From: Paraburkholderia aromaticivorans
GTDB taxonomy: Bacteria; Pseudomonadota; Gammaproteobacteria; Burkholderiales; Burkholderiaceae
DNA: 64,000 bases
NCBI RefSeq assembly: GCF_012689525.1
Contig: NZ_CP051515.1
Span: forward strand, 2,046,001-2,110,000
Reading direction: 5' to 3'
The translations under genes were made by a program, and so were the position numbers. Under the pieces are notes generated by a model. The model was given only the letters and a program-made list of their open reading frames with translations. It did not search any database and was not told where the DNA came from. Shown one piece after another: positions 54,772 through 64,000 of the stretch (position 1 is the stretch's first letter; each line of letters starts with the position of its first letter).

Positions 54772-55881
54772 ATGCAAAAGTCGCAATCCCGCCTGATCGA
54801 ACTTGATTTTTTTCGAGGGTTGGTCCTTCTGATCATCGTGGTCGATCACATCGGCGGCAGCATTCTGTCGCGCGTCACGCTGCACGCCTACGCGCTATGC
54901 GATGCCGCCGAGGTGTTCGTGTTCCTCGGCGGCTTTGCGACCGCCACGGCCTACGCCGCGCTGGCCGAACGGCGCAACGAGACGATCGCGCGCAGCCGCT
55001 TCCTGCGGCGCTCGCTGGAAATCTATCGCGCGTTCCTCGTCACTGCCGCGCTGATGCTGCTGGTCAGCGCCGTGCTCAGCGCGTTCAGCATCGACGGGCC
55101 GAATCTCGCCACCACCGATCTCGACGATCTGATGGACACCCCGCTCGCGGCGCTCGGCGACATCCTGCTGTTCCGCCGCCAGCCGTATCTGGCCTCGGTG
55201 CTGCCCATGTACGCGTTCTTCGCGCTGCTGGTGCCGATGATCCTGCCGCTCGCGCGCAGCAAGCCGTGGCTGCTGCTGGCCGGCAGCGTCGCGTTGTGGG
55301 CCGGCGCGCCGGCCATCGACGCCTACCTGCCCGCCGCGCCGGACATGCACTGGGATTTCAATCCGTTCGCGTGGCAATTGCTGTTCGTACTCGGCGTGCT
55401 GGCGCGTTGCCAGCCGGTCTATCAGCGCGTGAGCGCGCACCGTCTGAGTTGGCTCGTCAGTCTGCTGGCGTTCGCCGTGGTTGCGGCGGCCGCTTACTAC
55501 AAGCTGTTTATCGAGCACGAGCCGCTCGATGGCAGTCTCAAGCAAAATCTTTCCTACCTGCGGGCGGTCAATTTCCTCGCCATCGCGTGGCTCGTCGCGA
55601 ATCTGATTCAGCTCGGCTGGGCTAGGAAGCTCGCGCAATGGGTGCCGTGGGTCGGCGTGATCGGACGCAAGGGGTTGCTGTGCTTTATCGCCGGCGCGGT
55701 GATCTCGCTCGTGGTCGATTCCGTGCTGTACGCGGCGACGGACGGCTATCTGAACTATCCGCTCGGACTGCTCGCGGATGCGATCGCGATCGGCGCGCTG
55801 TTCGCGGTGGCGCTGGGCATCGAGCCGCTCAAGCGTCTGGCCGGCCGGTTGTATAGCGGGCGGCTGCGGACGTCGCCCTGA
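54772..55881 (+). CDS. opgC: OpgC-family membrane acyltransferase
   Basis: 369 aa, ten or so membrane segments. N-terminal signature RLIELDFFRGLVLLIIVVDH and AEVFVFLGGFATATAYAALA. The family adds succinyl groups to periplasmic glucans (OpgC of enterobacteria and rhizobia). No opgGH beside it, so the substrate may come from elsewhere in the genome. Confidence 0.88.
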   Translation: MQKSQSRLIELDFFRGLVLLIIVVDHIGGSILSRVTLHAYALCDAAEVFVFLGGFATATAYAALAERRNETIARSRFLRRSLEIYRAFLVTAALMLLVSAVLSAFSIDGPNLATTDLDDLMDTPLAALGDILLFRRQPYLASVLPMYAFFALLVPMILPLARSKPWLLLAGSVALWAGAPAIDAYLPAAPDMHWDFNPFAWQLLFVLGVLARCQPVYQRVSAHRLSWLVSLLAFAVVAAAAYYKLFIEHEPLDGSLKQNLSYLRAVNFLAIAWLVANLIQLGWARKLAQWVPWVGVIGRKGLLCFIAGAVISLVVDSVLYAATDGYLNYPLGLLADAIAIGALFAVALGIEPLKRLAGRLYSGRLRTSP

Positions 55882-56056
55882 GCGGCGTGCATACGTAAAA
55901 GCGTGGGCTCACCGCCTGGCGACCACGGGCTATTTCTCTGCCACTCGGTCACGTTCCATGCCGCCGTCCGCTGAACTCAATAGTGGTCAAAATGTTCTGC
56001 CGATCCTGATAGCATGACGGCCGCGCGCGACCTGCGCGGCGGCCTCCTACTCTGAC

Positions 56057-56947
56057 ATGCGTCTATTCCTACGTTTCGCCTTTGTTGCGCTCTGCGCAGC
56101 CTCGACCAGCGCGCCGGTGCTCGCCAGCACCGTGATCAGCCGCAGCTTCCATTCCGACGCGCTCGGCCGCGACTGGGCCTACACGATCTATCTGCCGACC
56201 GGCTATCGTCATGACGCCGGCCGCCTGCCCGTGCTGTATCTCCTGCACGGCAACAACGGCGACGCCAACGACTGGATCACGCAAGGCCACCTGCAAAGCG
56301 CGGCCGATGCGCTGATCGAGCATAAGGACATGCCGCCTGTCGTGATCGTGATGCCGCAAGGCGGCACGGACTGGTACGTCGATCGCAAGGAAAAGATGGA
56401 GACCGCGTTCTTCGACGATCTGCTGCCCGAGATCGAAGCGCGCTATGCGGTCTCGACGCAACGCGCCGCACGGATGATCGGCGGCGTCTCGATGGGCGGC
56501 TTCGGCGCGCTGCGCTATGCGATGACGCAACCCGAGCGCTTTTGCGGTGCGCTGCTGCTGAGCCCCGCGATCTATCCGAATGAGCCGCCGCGCGCGTCGG
56601 CGGCGCGCCGCGTCGGCGTGTTCGGCGAGCGCGAATTCGACGCGCGTATCTGGCGCGAGCTCAACTATCCGGCGCAGTGGGACCGCTACATGAGCCGGCC
56701 GTACCGTCTGCCGATGTTCATCGCCGCCGGCGACGACGACCTCGCGATCCAGGCCGATGCGTCATCGCTCTATACGCACCTGCGGCTGGCGGGCAATCCG
56801 GCGGCGCTGCGCATTATCGACGGCGGTCACACGTGGGACGTCTGGAGCGCGCTGCTGCCCGCCGCGCTCAAATACACGGTCGGCTGCGTGAAGTCGCCAC
56901 CGCAGCAGCCGCCGCCGCTGGAGCATCCTTCGAATCAGCGGCCCTGA
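56057..56947 (+). CDS. Exported esterase, alpha/beta hydrolase (esterase D type)
   Basis: 296 aa. Signal peptide (1-24), then LPVLYLLHGNNGDANDWITQ, nucleophile elbow GGVSMGGFGAL, acid FIAAGDDDLAI and base GGHTWDVW. Likely a carboxylesterase or feruloyl-esterase-like enzyme in the periplasm. Pro-rich tail (PPQQPPPLEHP). A 13-bp tandem duplication covers its stop codon (56935-56960). Confidence 0.88.
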   Translation: MRLFLRFAFVALCAASTSAPVLASTVISRSFHSDALGRDWAYTIYLPTGYRHDAGRLPVLYLLHGNNGDANDWITQGHLQSAADALIEHKDMPPVVIVMPQGGTDWYVDRKEKMETAFFDDLLPEIEARYAVSTQRAARMIGGVSMGGFGALRYAMTQPERFCGALLLSPAIYPNEPPRASAARRVGVFGEREFDARIWRELNYPAQWDRYMSRPYRLPMFIAAGDDDLAIQADASSLYTHLRLAGNPAALRIIDGGHTWDVWSALLPAALKYTVGCVKSPPQQPPPLEHPSNQRP

Positions 56948-56960
56948 TCAGCGGCCCTGA
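56935..56960. repeat. 13-bp exact tandem duplication across a stop codon
   Basis: tcagcggccctga occurs at 56935-56947 and 56948-56960. The first copy supplies the stop codon TGA of the esterase gene. Confidence 0.8.
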
Positions 56961-57006
56961 ACGGTTCAGCAGTACCGCCTGAAGTCGGCCTGAAAAACCC
57001 GTGCAA

Positions 57007-58089
57007 CTATTGCACGAGGTCGGTCCACAACACCATCAGCACGGTCATCAGCGCGGGACCGATGAAGATGCCGAGCAGGCCGAACGTTTCCGCGCCGCCG
57101 AGAATGCCGAACAGCACGAGCAGGAACGGCAAACGCGTCGAGTTGCCGATCAGCACCGGCCGCACGAAGTGCTCGGCGATGAACACCACGACGGAGCCGA
57201 ACACGGCGAGGCCGATGCCCGCCGCCACCGAGCCTTGCGAGACCAGCCACAAGGCCGCGAGACCAAAGGTGATCGGCGCGCAGAACGGCAGCATCGCGGC
57301 GATCGCGGTGACGAGCGCGAGCAGCGCGACATGCGGCAAGCCCGTCACGAAATAGGCGACGCCCATCAACGCGCCCTCGCAGAGTCCGACCACGACCAGT
57401 CCCGACACCGTGCCGCGCACCGCCGTGGCCATCCGTAGCAGAAGCTGCGCGCCGTCTTCGCCGAAGCCGCGCCGCATGCCTTTGAGCAGCGAGCCCGACA
57501 AGCGCGGCCCCGCCTGAAAAATCACGAACAGCGTGATCAGCATGAAACCGAACACCGCCACGGCATGCACCGCGCGCGCGCCGAAGTGCCGGCCGAGCGT
57601 CATCACCGTGGTGCTGTGCAGTCCTTTCATGGCCGCCGAGCCGCGCAGCGGCTGAGCAAGGTTGGCCTGCCACCACGTGGAAGCCTGTTGCGCGCCGAGC
57701 GGCAGATGCTGGATGAAATCCGGCAACGGAATGCCGTTTTCCTGCGCGTCTTTGAACCACTCGCTCATGTCGTGCGCTTCGCGTAGCGCCTGGGCAATGC
57801 CGATGCCCACCGGCAACACGACCAGCAACGCGATCGCCAGCGTCAACACGACCGCGATCAGCGTCGTGCGGCCGGTGAACCAGCGGTTGCCCTCGACCCT
57901 GCGCAACAGCGGCCATAGCGCAATCGCAAGCACGGCGGCCCATGCCACCACCGCAATGAAGTCGCGCGCGACCCACAACGCCAGCAACACCAGGCCGATG
58001 TACAGCACGAGCGAGGCCGCTTTCTGCTTCTTCAGGCAGTCCGACGCGTCTGGCGGTTCAGGCGGTGCCACAGGCGGGCGTGAATTCAT
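57007..58089 (-). CDS. AI-2E-family transporter
   Basis: 360 aa, about eight membrane segments (VLYIGLVLLALWVARDFIAV at the start, AMLPFCAPITFGLAALWLVS later). YdiK/TqsA family, of which some members export autoinducer-2 and others sodium or protons. Substrate cannot be told. Converges on the esterase gene. Confidence 0.88.
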   Translation of the reverse strand: MNSRPPVAPPEPPDASDCLKKQKAASLVLYIGLVLLALWVARDFIAVVAWAAVLAIALWPLLRRVEGNRWFTGRTTLIAVVLTLAIALLVVLPVGIGIAQALREAHDMSEWFKDAQENGIPLPDFIQHLPLGAQQASTWWQANLAQPLRGSAAMKGLHSTTVMTLGRHFGARAVHAVAVFGFMLITLFVIFQAGPRLSGSLLKGMRRGFGEDGAQLLLRMATAVRGTVSGLVVVGLCEGALMGVAYFVTGLPHVALLALVTAIAAMLPFCAPITFGLAALWLVSQGSVAAGIGLAVFGSVVVFIAEHFVRPVLIGNSTRLPFLLVLFGILGGAETFGLLGIFIGPALMTVLMVLWTDLVQ

Positions 58090-58463
58090 GTGAGCTCGTA
58101 TGGTTTTGTGAAGGCGCCCCCAAGGGACTTCCTTCGGTATGTGCGCGCGAGCCGACCGGGAAAATGCAAAACCGCTACACTGGCGCTGCCCGGTTGCTCA
58201 TCAATAACCACATCTTAAAGGAAGCACCGGCGCCCTTTGCGGGTGGCGCGCTTGTCTCACTGCGTACAACACTGCGTTGCAAAAATCCGCCCTATCGTAA
58301 ATTCAGCATAACAATGGCCCGCGAAGGCCCGTCTTTTCGGGACAGCGCGAATGTCAAGTTTCATTGTTGCTGTTTGAAGAACAGTGTTTCAACCGCGGCA
58401 CAATGGCTATCCGGCGCGCGCGGGACTACATTCGGCACACCACACAATACGGAGCCGACGACG
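58090..58463. other. 374-bp divergent region
   Basis: Between the AI-2E-family gene and the DUF3331 gene. No other gene recognised. GGAGC at the right end is the ribosome site of the DUF3331 gene. Confidence 0.4.
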
Positions 58464-58745
58464 ATGACCTTAGAGTCCATCCCCCTTGACGGTACCAATG
58501 GCGTCCGCATCGAGATTCTCGAGCGCTCGGACACGACGCTCGTGATTCGCTGGGTCGAGCCGGGAAAATGTCATTACGGCGAGCAGCGGTGGCGGCGCCG
58601 GTCGGCACATACCTCGGGAACCTGCGCGGTATCGCGCCGCAAGATTCGCCGCGGCGACGCGGTGTTCAAACCGGCCGAGCGGCCGGCGCCTTTGAATGCT
58701 TCCGCCATGATCTGCGCTGAACTGCTGGAGTGCGTCGAGGCCTGA
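58464..58745 (+). CDS. DUF3331 protein
   Basis: 93 aa from ATG 58464, GGAG site ahead. Core RWVEPGKCHYGEQRWRRRSA, SGTCAVSRRKIRRGDAVFKP and NASAMICAELLECVEA. Two cysteines and a histidine (GKCHYG, SGTC) could bind zinc. The family is nearly confined to Burkholderiaceae and its function is unknown. Confidence 0.82.
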   Translation: MTLESIPLDGTNGVRIEILERSDTTLVIRWVEPGKCHYGEQRWRRRSAHTSGTCAVSRRKIRRGDAVFKPAERPAPLNASAMICAELLECVEA

Positions 58746-59019
58746 GCCTCAATCTCCCTGCCGGCGTCGCGCGCACGTTCTGGCCAACGCGCGTGACGCG
58801 CCCGATCTGCCCGGCGGACCAACCCACATAGCGGCACGCGCATCGCGTGACCCGCCTCGCGCCGTGGGTAAAACACCCTCTGATTGCGGCCCCTCGCCAC
58901 GTGCGTTAAGGTGGACGTCGTTGCGTCAAGTCACCCTGCCGGCTCCACGCACGGCGCTATCGTGACCCGCATTCCACCCACCGCGCCGCGCCCCTTGCGG
59001 CGCCGATTGAGGGCATACC

Positions 59020-61596
59020 ATGGCCGAAGACACGCCGGAAACCCGCACGCCAATAGCGCCTCCCGCGCCTCCCGCTCCACTCGTCGCGCCGCAACAATTC
59101 TCCTTGGACGTCCTGCTCGAGAAGTACGCGAAAGGCGACGAGCAATCGGCTGACGACGTGTTCAAGCGTGTCGCGCGCGGCGTCGCCGAGGCCGAACCGC
59201 AAGCGCTGCGTGAATCGGTCGAGGCGCTGTTCGTCGACAACCTGCGGCACGGCGCGCTCGGCGCCGGCCGCATCATGAGCGCGGCGGGCACCGGCATTGC
59301 GGCCACGCTGATCAATTGCTTCGTGCAGCCCGTGGGCGACGCGATTCAGGGTGTCGACGAACAAGGTCTGCCCGGCATTTACGTCGCCTTGCTGCAAGCA
59401 GCGGAAACCATGCGCCGCGGCGGCGGGGTCGGCTATAACTTCTCCGCGATCCGTCCCAAGGGCGCGCGCGTTCACACCACCAGTTCGTCGGCGTCCGGCC
59501 CGTGCAGTTATATGGACGTCTTCGACGCGTCGTGCCGCACCGTCGAAAGTGCCGGTTCGCGGCGCGGCGCGCAGATGGCTGTGCTCGATTGCAATCACCC
59601 CGACCTGCTGGAGTTCATCGAGGCCAAGCATTCCAAAGGCCGCTGGAACAACTTCAACGTCTCGGTCGGCGTGACCGATGAATTCATGCGCGCCGTCGAA
59701 GAAGATCAGCCGTGGCAACTCGTGCATCGCGCCGAGCCCTCACCGGCCCAGCGCGCGGCCGACGACGTGCGGCAACGCGAAGACGGCCTGTGGGTCTATA
59801 GCGAGCGTCCCGCGCGCGCGATCTGGGATCGCATCATGCGCTCCACTTACGACGTCGCGGAACCCGGCATCGTGTTCATCTCGCGCATGAACGAGGACAA
59901 CAATCTGCGCGCCGTCGAAACCATCCGCGCCACCAATCCGTGCGGCGAACAACCGCTGCCGGCGTATGGCTGCTGCAACCTCGGGCCGCTGAACCTCACG
60001 CGTTTCGTGATTGATCCGTTCGCGCAAATGAAAGGCCGCAAGCCTTCGTTCGATTGGGACGGCCTCGCCAGACGCACGCGCACGCAGGTGCGATTTCTCG
60101 ACAACGTGCTCGACGTCACGCTGTGGCCGCTCCCACAGCAATACGACGAATCGCGCGCCAAGCGGCGCATCGGCGTGGGCTTCACCGGCCTCGGCGACAC
60201 GCTCGTCATGCTCGGCTTGCGCTACAACTCGCAGGAAGGCCGCGACTTCGCTGTGCGCATCGCGCAACTGATGCGCGACGAGGCGTATCGCGCCTCCGTG
60301 GAACTGGCGCGCGAGCGCGGCGCGTTTCCGCTTTTCGACGCCGCGCGCTATCTGGAAGCCGGCACGTTCGCCTCGCGTCTGCCGGAGGACATCAAGCAGG
60401 CGATCCAGCGTGACGGCATTCGCAACAGCCATCTGCTCTCCATCGCGCCGACCGGCACGGTGAGCCTCGCCTTCGCGGACAACGCGTCGAACGGCATCGA
60501 GCCGGCCTTCTCGTGGACCTACACGCGCATGAAGGTGATGGCCGACGGCGGCCGCGAATCCTTCGACGTCGAAGACTACGCGTATCGGCTTTATCGCGAG
60601 CTTGGCGGCGACACGAATAAGCTGCCGGACTATTTCGTCAGCGCGCTTGAGATGTCGGCACGCGACCATCTCGACATGATGGCGGCCGTGCAGCCGTACG
60701 TGGACACGTCGATCTCGAAGACGGTGAACGTGCCCGCCGACTATCCGTTCGAAGCGTTCGAAAGCCTTTACTTCGATGCGTGGAAAAACGGCCTCAAGGG
60801 TCTCGCCACCTATCGGCCCAACGAAACGCTCGGCGCGGTGCTCAGCGTGAGCCCGCCGCAAGCCGACGACACGTTGACCGAGAGCGATCTCGATCCGTTG
60901 CGTATCGCAATCGATCATCGGCCCAAAGGCGAGTTGCCCGCGATTATCGAGAAGGTCGAATATCTGACGCAGGCGGGTAAGAAGTCGCTTTACGTGGCAG
61001 TGTCGTTCATCGAAGTCACGGGGCGGCTGGGCGGTGAAGACGTCACCATCGAGCGGCCTATCGAGTTCTTCATTCCGACCGGTCAGCGCGACGAATCGCA
61101 GCAATGGATCACGGCAACGATGCGTTCGCTGTCGCTGGCGGCGCGCGGCGGTTTTGTCGCGCGCAATCTGCAGGACATGCGCAAGGTTTCGTGGGATCGC
61201 GGCCAGGTGCGGCTCGGCGACGTGCTGCGTCTTGACGGGCACCGCGCGCCGCGTTGGCACGATTCGGAAGTGGCCGCCCTCGCCTTCGCGATCCAGCAGA
61301 TTCTGCATCGGCGCGGCTTTCTCGATGCCGAAGGCAATCAGGTGCCTTCGCGCATGCTGGCGCGTTTGCCGCGCGGCCAGATGCGGGCCGAGACGGCGTT
61401 ACCGGCGGATTTCGGCATTCGTCCGCATCCCGTTGAGACTGACGCCGACGCGCTCGCGTTGACGCAGCCCGGCGGAGCGCACGGCCTGCATACGATGCTC
61501 GGGCGCAAGTGCGGGTCGTGCGGGGCGAATGCGGTGATTCGCAAGGACGGGTGCGATTTCTGCACCGCGTGTGGCGAGGTGGGCGCATGCGGGTAG
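59020..61596 (+). CDS. nrdJ: Adenosylcobalamin-dependent ribonucleotide reductase (class II)
   Basis: 858 aa. Converts ribonucleotides to deoxyribonucleotides with coenzyme B12, so it does not depend on oxygen. N-terminal domain, then [20 protein letters not shown] (active-site Cys), [39 protein letters not shown], and a C-terminal Cys-rich tail [19 protein letters not shown] then [11 protein letters not shown]. No cobalamin riboswitch was seen in the 274 bp before it. Confidence 0.95.
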   Translation: MAEDTPETRTPIAPPAPPAPLVAPQQFSLDVLLEKYAKGDEQSADDVFKRVARGVAEAEPQALRESVEALFVDNLRHGALGAGRIMSAAGTGIAATLINCFVQPVGDAIQGVDEQGLPGIYVALLQAAETMRRGGGVGYNFSAIRPKGARVHTTSSSASGPCSYMDVFDASCRTVESAGSRRGAQMAVLDCNHPDLLEFIEAKHSKGRWNNFNVSVGVTDEFMRAVEEDQPWQLVHRAEPSPAQRAADDVRQREDGLWVYSERPARAIWDRIMRSTYDVAEPGIVFISRMNEDNNLRAVETIRATNPCGEQPLPAYGCCNLGPLNLTRFVIDPFAQMKGRKPSFDWDGLARRTRTQVRFLDNVLDVTLWPLPQQYDESRAKRRIGVGFTGLGDTLVMLGLRYNSQEGRDFAVRIAQLMRDEAYRASVELARERGAFPLFDAARYLEAGTFASRLPEDIKQAIQRDGIRNSHLLSIAPTGTVSLAFADNASNGIEPAFSWTYTRMKVMADGGRESFDVEDYAYRLYRELGGDTNKLPDYFVSALEMSARDHLDMMAAVQPYVDTSISKTVNVPADYPFEAFESLYFDAWKNGLKGLATYRPNETLGAVLSVSPPQADDTLTESDLDPLRIAIDHRPKGELPAIIEKVEYLTQAGKKSLYVAVSFIEVTGRLGGEDVTIERPIEFFIPTGQRDESQQWITATMRSLSLAARGGFVARNLQDMRKVSWDRGQVRLGDVLRLDGHRAPRWHDSEVAALAFAIQQILHRRGFLDAEGNQVPSRMLARLPRGQMRAETALPADFGIRPHPVETDADALALTQPGGAHGLHTMLGRKCGSCGANAVIRKDGCDFCTACGEVGACG

Positions 61597-61631
61597 CGTT
61601 CTCGAGTGGCGCTCTCGACTGACACACTCCA

Positions 61632-61653
61632 CGGCCGCCAATTCTGGCGGCCG
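61632..61653. terminator. Stem-loop terminator between nrdJ and the anchor gene
   Basis: 9-bp arms CGGCCGCCA (61632-61640) and TGGCGGCCG (61645-61653) with an attc loop, followed by cgttcttt on the plus strand, 35 bp after the nrdJ stop. May also act on the converging operon. Confidence 0.8.
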
Positions 61654-61788
61654 CGTTCTTTGCCTCTACCTGATTGAGACCCCGAGCGTCTCGCACGCGC
61701 GGTCGTCGACCGTCTCGCATCCGCAAATGCGACTGCCAATCGAGCTGATCGTACGCGGCACGACCGCAAAGCCGCGCGAGTTCACGCC

Positions 61789-62739
61789 TCAGCCCACTCT
61801 CGCGTAATAAAGATTCTGCGGATGCTTCGCCTCGGCAAAGAAAAACCAGCGCTCCGCCACCAGACCCGCGTATTGCACGAGGCACGCCGCGGCCAGCAAG
61901 CCGAGCGAAACGCCGATCGAATGCAGGCTCGCCCCTAGCGCCATCAACACGACCGGCGCAACGAACGCTGTCGCGAGAAAGCCCCATTTGACATTGCGCA
62001 GCGTTCCCGCCGATTTACCGTGAAAGAACTCGCGCAGATTGAACGCACCGGCGGTAAAGCCGCGCGACACCTGCACCAGCTTCGGATTGCGAATGCCCGT
62101 GGCGCTCTGCACTGTCGACTTCGGCCGCAAGCGCGCATTGCGCATGAGCGACGCCGAGCGGCTCGCCAAGCCGGCGAGCGTCAGCACACATGCGCAGACA
62201 GCGAGTCCAACGGTCCACTCGGGCGCGAACCACGCGCTCAAGGCCGTCGCCAGCGTGAAGCCTGACGCGCAGCCGAGCAGCGCGAAGTTGACCAGCGTGA
62301 GCGGCGTGGCCCACTCCTGCAGAAAGCGCAGACACGCATAGATCATCGCCGTGCAGACGAACAGCACGGCGCTCGCCAGCACGCCGAGCCAGCCGATCGC
62401 GAGCGACCACGGCGAGCCGAACCCATGCGCGACACCGTAGAAAAACGCGCAGGCGAGAAACGCCGGCAGGCACAGACACTCGCGCGACAACCACGACGTC
62501 CGCCACATGGCAATCGCGCGCCATGCGCGTTCGGGATGACCGAGATGGAAAAACGACGCGATCAGTCCGAGCCCGCCCAACACCACCGACACACCCGCGC
62601 CGGCGATATAGAACGCAACGGCGGGCGACGCGAGCAGGCCCAGATGCGCGGCAGTTTCCACGCCGACGAGCGCGATCAGCAGGCCTTGGGCCGCGCCGCT
62701 CAAAGTGGTTAGAAAAACCACGGAGAATGCGGGATTCAT
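61789..62739 (-). CDS. DmsC/SoeC-like membrane anchor subunit
   Basis: 316 aa, eight membrane segments. Opening MNPAFSVVFLTTLSGAAQGL and SFFHLGHPERAWRAIAMWRT are typical of DMSO-reductase anchor proteins, which hold the enzyme on the membrane and exchange electrons with quinone. TAGGACC ribosome site, 19 bp after the Fe-S gene. Confidence 0.88.
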   Translation of the reverse strand: MNPAFSVVFLTTLSGAAQGLLIALVGVETAAHLGLLASPAVAFYIAGAGVSVVLGGLGLIASFFHLGHPERAWRAIAMWRTSWLSRECLCLPAFLACAFFYGVAHGFGSPWSLAIGWLGVLASAVLFVCTAMIYACLRFLQEWATPLTLVNFALLGCASGFTLATALSAWFAPEWTVGLAVCACVLTLAGLASRSASLMRNARLRPKSTVQSATGIRNPKLVQVSRGFTAGAFNLREFFHGKSAGTLRNVKWGFLATAFVAPVVLMALGASLHSIGVSLGLLAAACLVQYAGLVAERWFFFAEAKHPQNLYYARVG

Positions 62740-62758
62740 CGTGAGGTCCTATCAGTCG

Positions 62759-63505
62759 TTAGATGCGCGTCGCCATCGACGCAAGATGCAAGTCGCCGCG
62801 CTCGAACTGCGCATCGAGCGCTTCCGGTTCCTGCATCGAGCCGGCCGATTTGCACGAGCACGAACCGCTGCCGCAACCCGCGGCCTCGGTGGGCACGCGC
62901 GGCAAATAGTGATTCGCCGGCCGCGTGTTCCACTCGGGCATCAACTGATAGCCGCCGCGCTCCTCGATCGCTTTCGACACCACCGACTCCGGGTCATGAA
63001 TATCGCCGAACAGCCGCGCCGAGGTCGGGCAAGCGAGCACACAGGCCGGCTGACGGTCGCGCTCGGACAGATTCTCATCGTGGATCCGATCGACGCACAG
63101 CGTGCACTTGGTCATCTCCTTGCGCGCTTCGTCGAGCTCGCGCGCGCCGTATGGGCACGCCCACGCACAATACTTGCAGCCGATACAGCGGTCGAAGTCC
63201 ACCAGCACGAGCCCGTCTTCCTTGCGCTTATAGCTCGCACCGGTCGGACAGACCGGCACGCACGGCGGGTCCTCGCAGTGCAGACACGACTTCGGAAAAT
63301 GAATCGTCTCGGCGTTGGGAAAACTGCCGGCTTCAAAGCTCTGCACCCGGTTGAAGAAGGTGCCGGACGGATTCGCGTCGTAGGGATTCAGGTCGGCGAG
63401 ACTGCCCGATTCGCCCGACGTGTTCCACTCCTTGCAACTCGTCACGCAAGCGTGGCACCCCACGCACACGTTCAGATCGATCACCAATGCCATCTGTGTC
63501 ATCAC
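62759..63505 (-). CDS. 4Fe-4S dicluster electron-transfer subunit (DmsB/SoeB-like)
   Basis: 248 aa. Four cysteine groups: CVGCHACVTSCKEW, CLHCEDPPCVPVCPTG, CIGCKYCAWACPYG and CTLCVDR with CVLACPTSARLFGD, for four 4Fe-4S clusters. A further Cys-rich tail (AAGCGSGSCSCKSAG, about 215-229) is not part of the usual core. Passes electrons between the molybdopterin subunit and the anchor. AGGAGC site. Confidence 0.92.
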   Translation of the reverse strand: MMTQMALVIDLNVCVGCHACVTSCKEWNTSGESGSLADLNPYDANPSGTFFNRVQSFEAGSFPNAETIHFPKSCLHCEDPPCVPVCPTGASYKRKEDGLVLVDFDRCIGCKYCAWACPYGARELDEARKEMTKCTLCVDRIHDENLSERDRQPACVLACPTSARLFGDIHDPESVVSKAIEERGGYQLMPEWNTRPANHYLPRVPTEAAGCGSGSCSCKSAGSMQEPEALDAQFERGDLHLASMATRI

Positions 63506-63529
63506 AGGCTCCTTGCGGCTGTCTCGATG

Positions 63530-64000
63530 CTATTTGCGCCCCGTCGCGCCGCGCAGCCGCGCCGCGAACTCCCCTCGTCCCGCGAAGTAGGTCTGCACGA
63601 TCCGTGAGATCACGCCGTTCTCGCCCGGCACCGCGGGCATCGCCGCGAATTGCGGCAGCGTGTGCCGCGCGTCCGCCTCTGCCGGATAGATGCGTACGCG
63701 CACGTCGTACCACGCAGCCTGGCCCGTCACCGGATCGGAGTTCGACATGCGTCGTGCTACGTCGTCGGCGCGGTTGGGCAACTCGTCGGTGATGAGGTGA
63801 TTGAGCAGGAAACCACGTTGCGATTCGTTCGCGCCCGGCCCGAGGCTCCATGCACCCGACGCCTTGCCGATCGCGTTCCACGTCCACACCGTGCCCGGCT
63901 CGACGGTCTCGCTGAAACGCGCCATGCAACGCACGCGGCCCCATTGCGATTCGGCGTAGATCCAGCCGCCGTCGGCGATACCGTTTTCGGCCGCCATCAA
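63530..64000 (-). CDS. Molybdopterin oxidoreductase large subunit, C-terminal part
   Basis: At least 156 aa, open at the window edge (5' end outside). WIYAESQWGRVRCMARFSE, VWTWNAIGKASGAWSLGPG and GFLLNHLITDELP are the C-terminal molydopterin dinucleotide-binding barrel of the DMSO-reductase family. It is the first gene of the operon with the Fe-S and anchor subunits. SoeA (sulfite dehydrogenase) and DmsA are both possible. Confidence 0.8.
   Translation of the reverse strand: MMAAENGIADGGWIYAESQWGRVRCMARFSETVEPGTVWTWNAIGKASGAWSLGPGANESQRGFLLNHLITDELPNRADDVARRMSNSDPVTGQAAWYDVRVRIYPAEADARHTLPQFAAMPAVPGENGVISRIVQTYFAGRGEFAARLRGATGRK

Noticed and set aside
58746..59019. Possible cobalamin riboswitch before nrdJ
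   Set aside because: The B12-box core and matching stem sequences were not found in this 274-bp region.
1..64000. tRNA, rRNA, CRISPR, insertion sequences, phage genes
   Set aside because: No T-loop/anticodon patterns, regularly spaced repeats, transposase motifs or structural phage proteins were seen in the gaps or frames.

Overview
The window looks like chromosomal DNA of a Burkholderiaceae beta-proteobacterium, most likely Paraburkholderia. The whole stretch is GC-rich. It carries family markers typical of that group: two DUF4148 proteins, a DUF3331 protein, a DUF3465 protein, an OpmA/Omp32-type porin and an OpgC-type acyltransferase. Many solute-uptake and redox genes are each paired with a LysR, DeoR or AraC regulator. 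I see no rRNA, tRNA, CRISPR array, insertion sequence or prophage. The assignment to genus is inference.

Layout. 1-4.2 kb (minus): a three-gene signalling unit of OmpR-type regulator, LysM/FecR protein and CHASE2 sensor kinase (cut by the window edge). 5.1-6.9 kb (minus): envelope genes (RlpA, an NlpD/LytM-like lipoprotein, a His/Lys-rich exported peptide). 7.2-11.5 kb (minus): a SWIM/SNF2 helicase and a DeoR regulator. 11.8-15.9 kb: a dimethylglycine/sarcosine dehydrogenase-like flavoprotein, then a minus-strand SrpA-catalase/cytochrome b561 pair. 16.0-18.8 kb: a DUF4148 gene divergent from an ECF sigma gene that is flanked on both sides by anti-sigma-like genes; a recurring GGAAT-N17/18-GTT motif sits in front of three of these genes. 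19.0-26.8 kb: AraC/NmrA divergent pair, ribA, CBS protein, DUF4148, AAG-type DNA glycosylase, BON protein and a Ca2+/H+ antiporter.

26.8-34.8 kb: a LysR regulator divergent from a complete polyamine-type ABC importer (binding protein, two permeases, ATPase), followed by a family-3 amino-acid-type importer with two permeases but no ATPase. 34.8-38.8 kb and 43.4-48.2 kb (both minus) are two separate molybdenum-hydroxylase operons. Each has a 2Fe-2S subunit, a molybdopterin subunit with a twin-arginine-type leader, and a triheme cytochrome c. They should oxidise a substrate in the periplasm and pass electrons to the respiratory chain. Between them lie an unknown 132-aa protein, a dehalogenase-like hydrolase, a second NlpD-like lipoprotein, a DUF3465 protein and a broken SRPBCC fragment.

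48.7-58.7 kb: DeoR regulator divergent from nudK, a small membrane protein, an aldo/keto reductase divergent from a LysR regulator (with a 12-bp minisatellite between them), a porin, OpgC, an exported esterase, an AI-2E-family membrane protein and DUF3331. 59.0-64.0 kb: a B12-dependent (class II) ribonucleotide reductase converges on a DMSO-reductase-family operon (membrane anchor, Fe-S subunit, and the C-terminus of the molybdopterin subunit). The last operon may be a sulfite dehydrogenase (SoeABC) or a DMSO reductase. Translation and positions were read by eye, so start codons are judged from ribosome-binding sites and overlaps, and family names from motifs.
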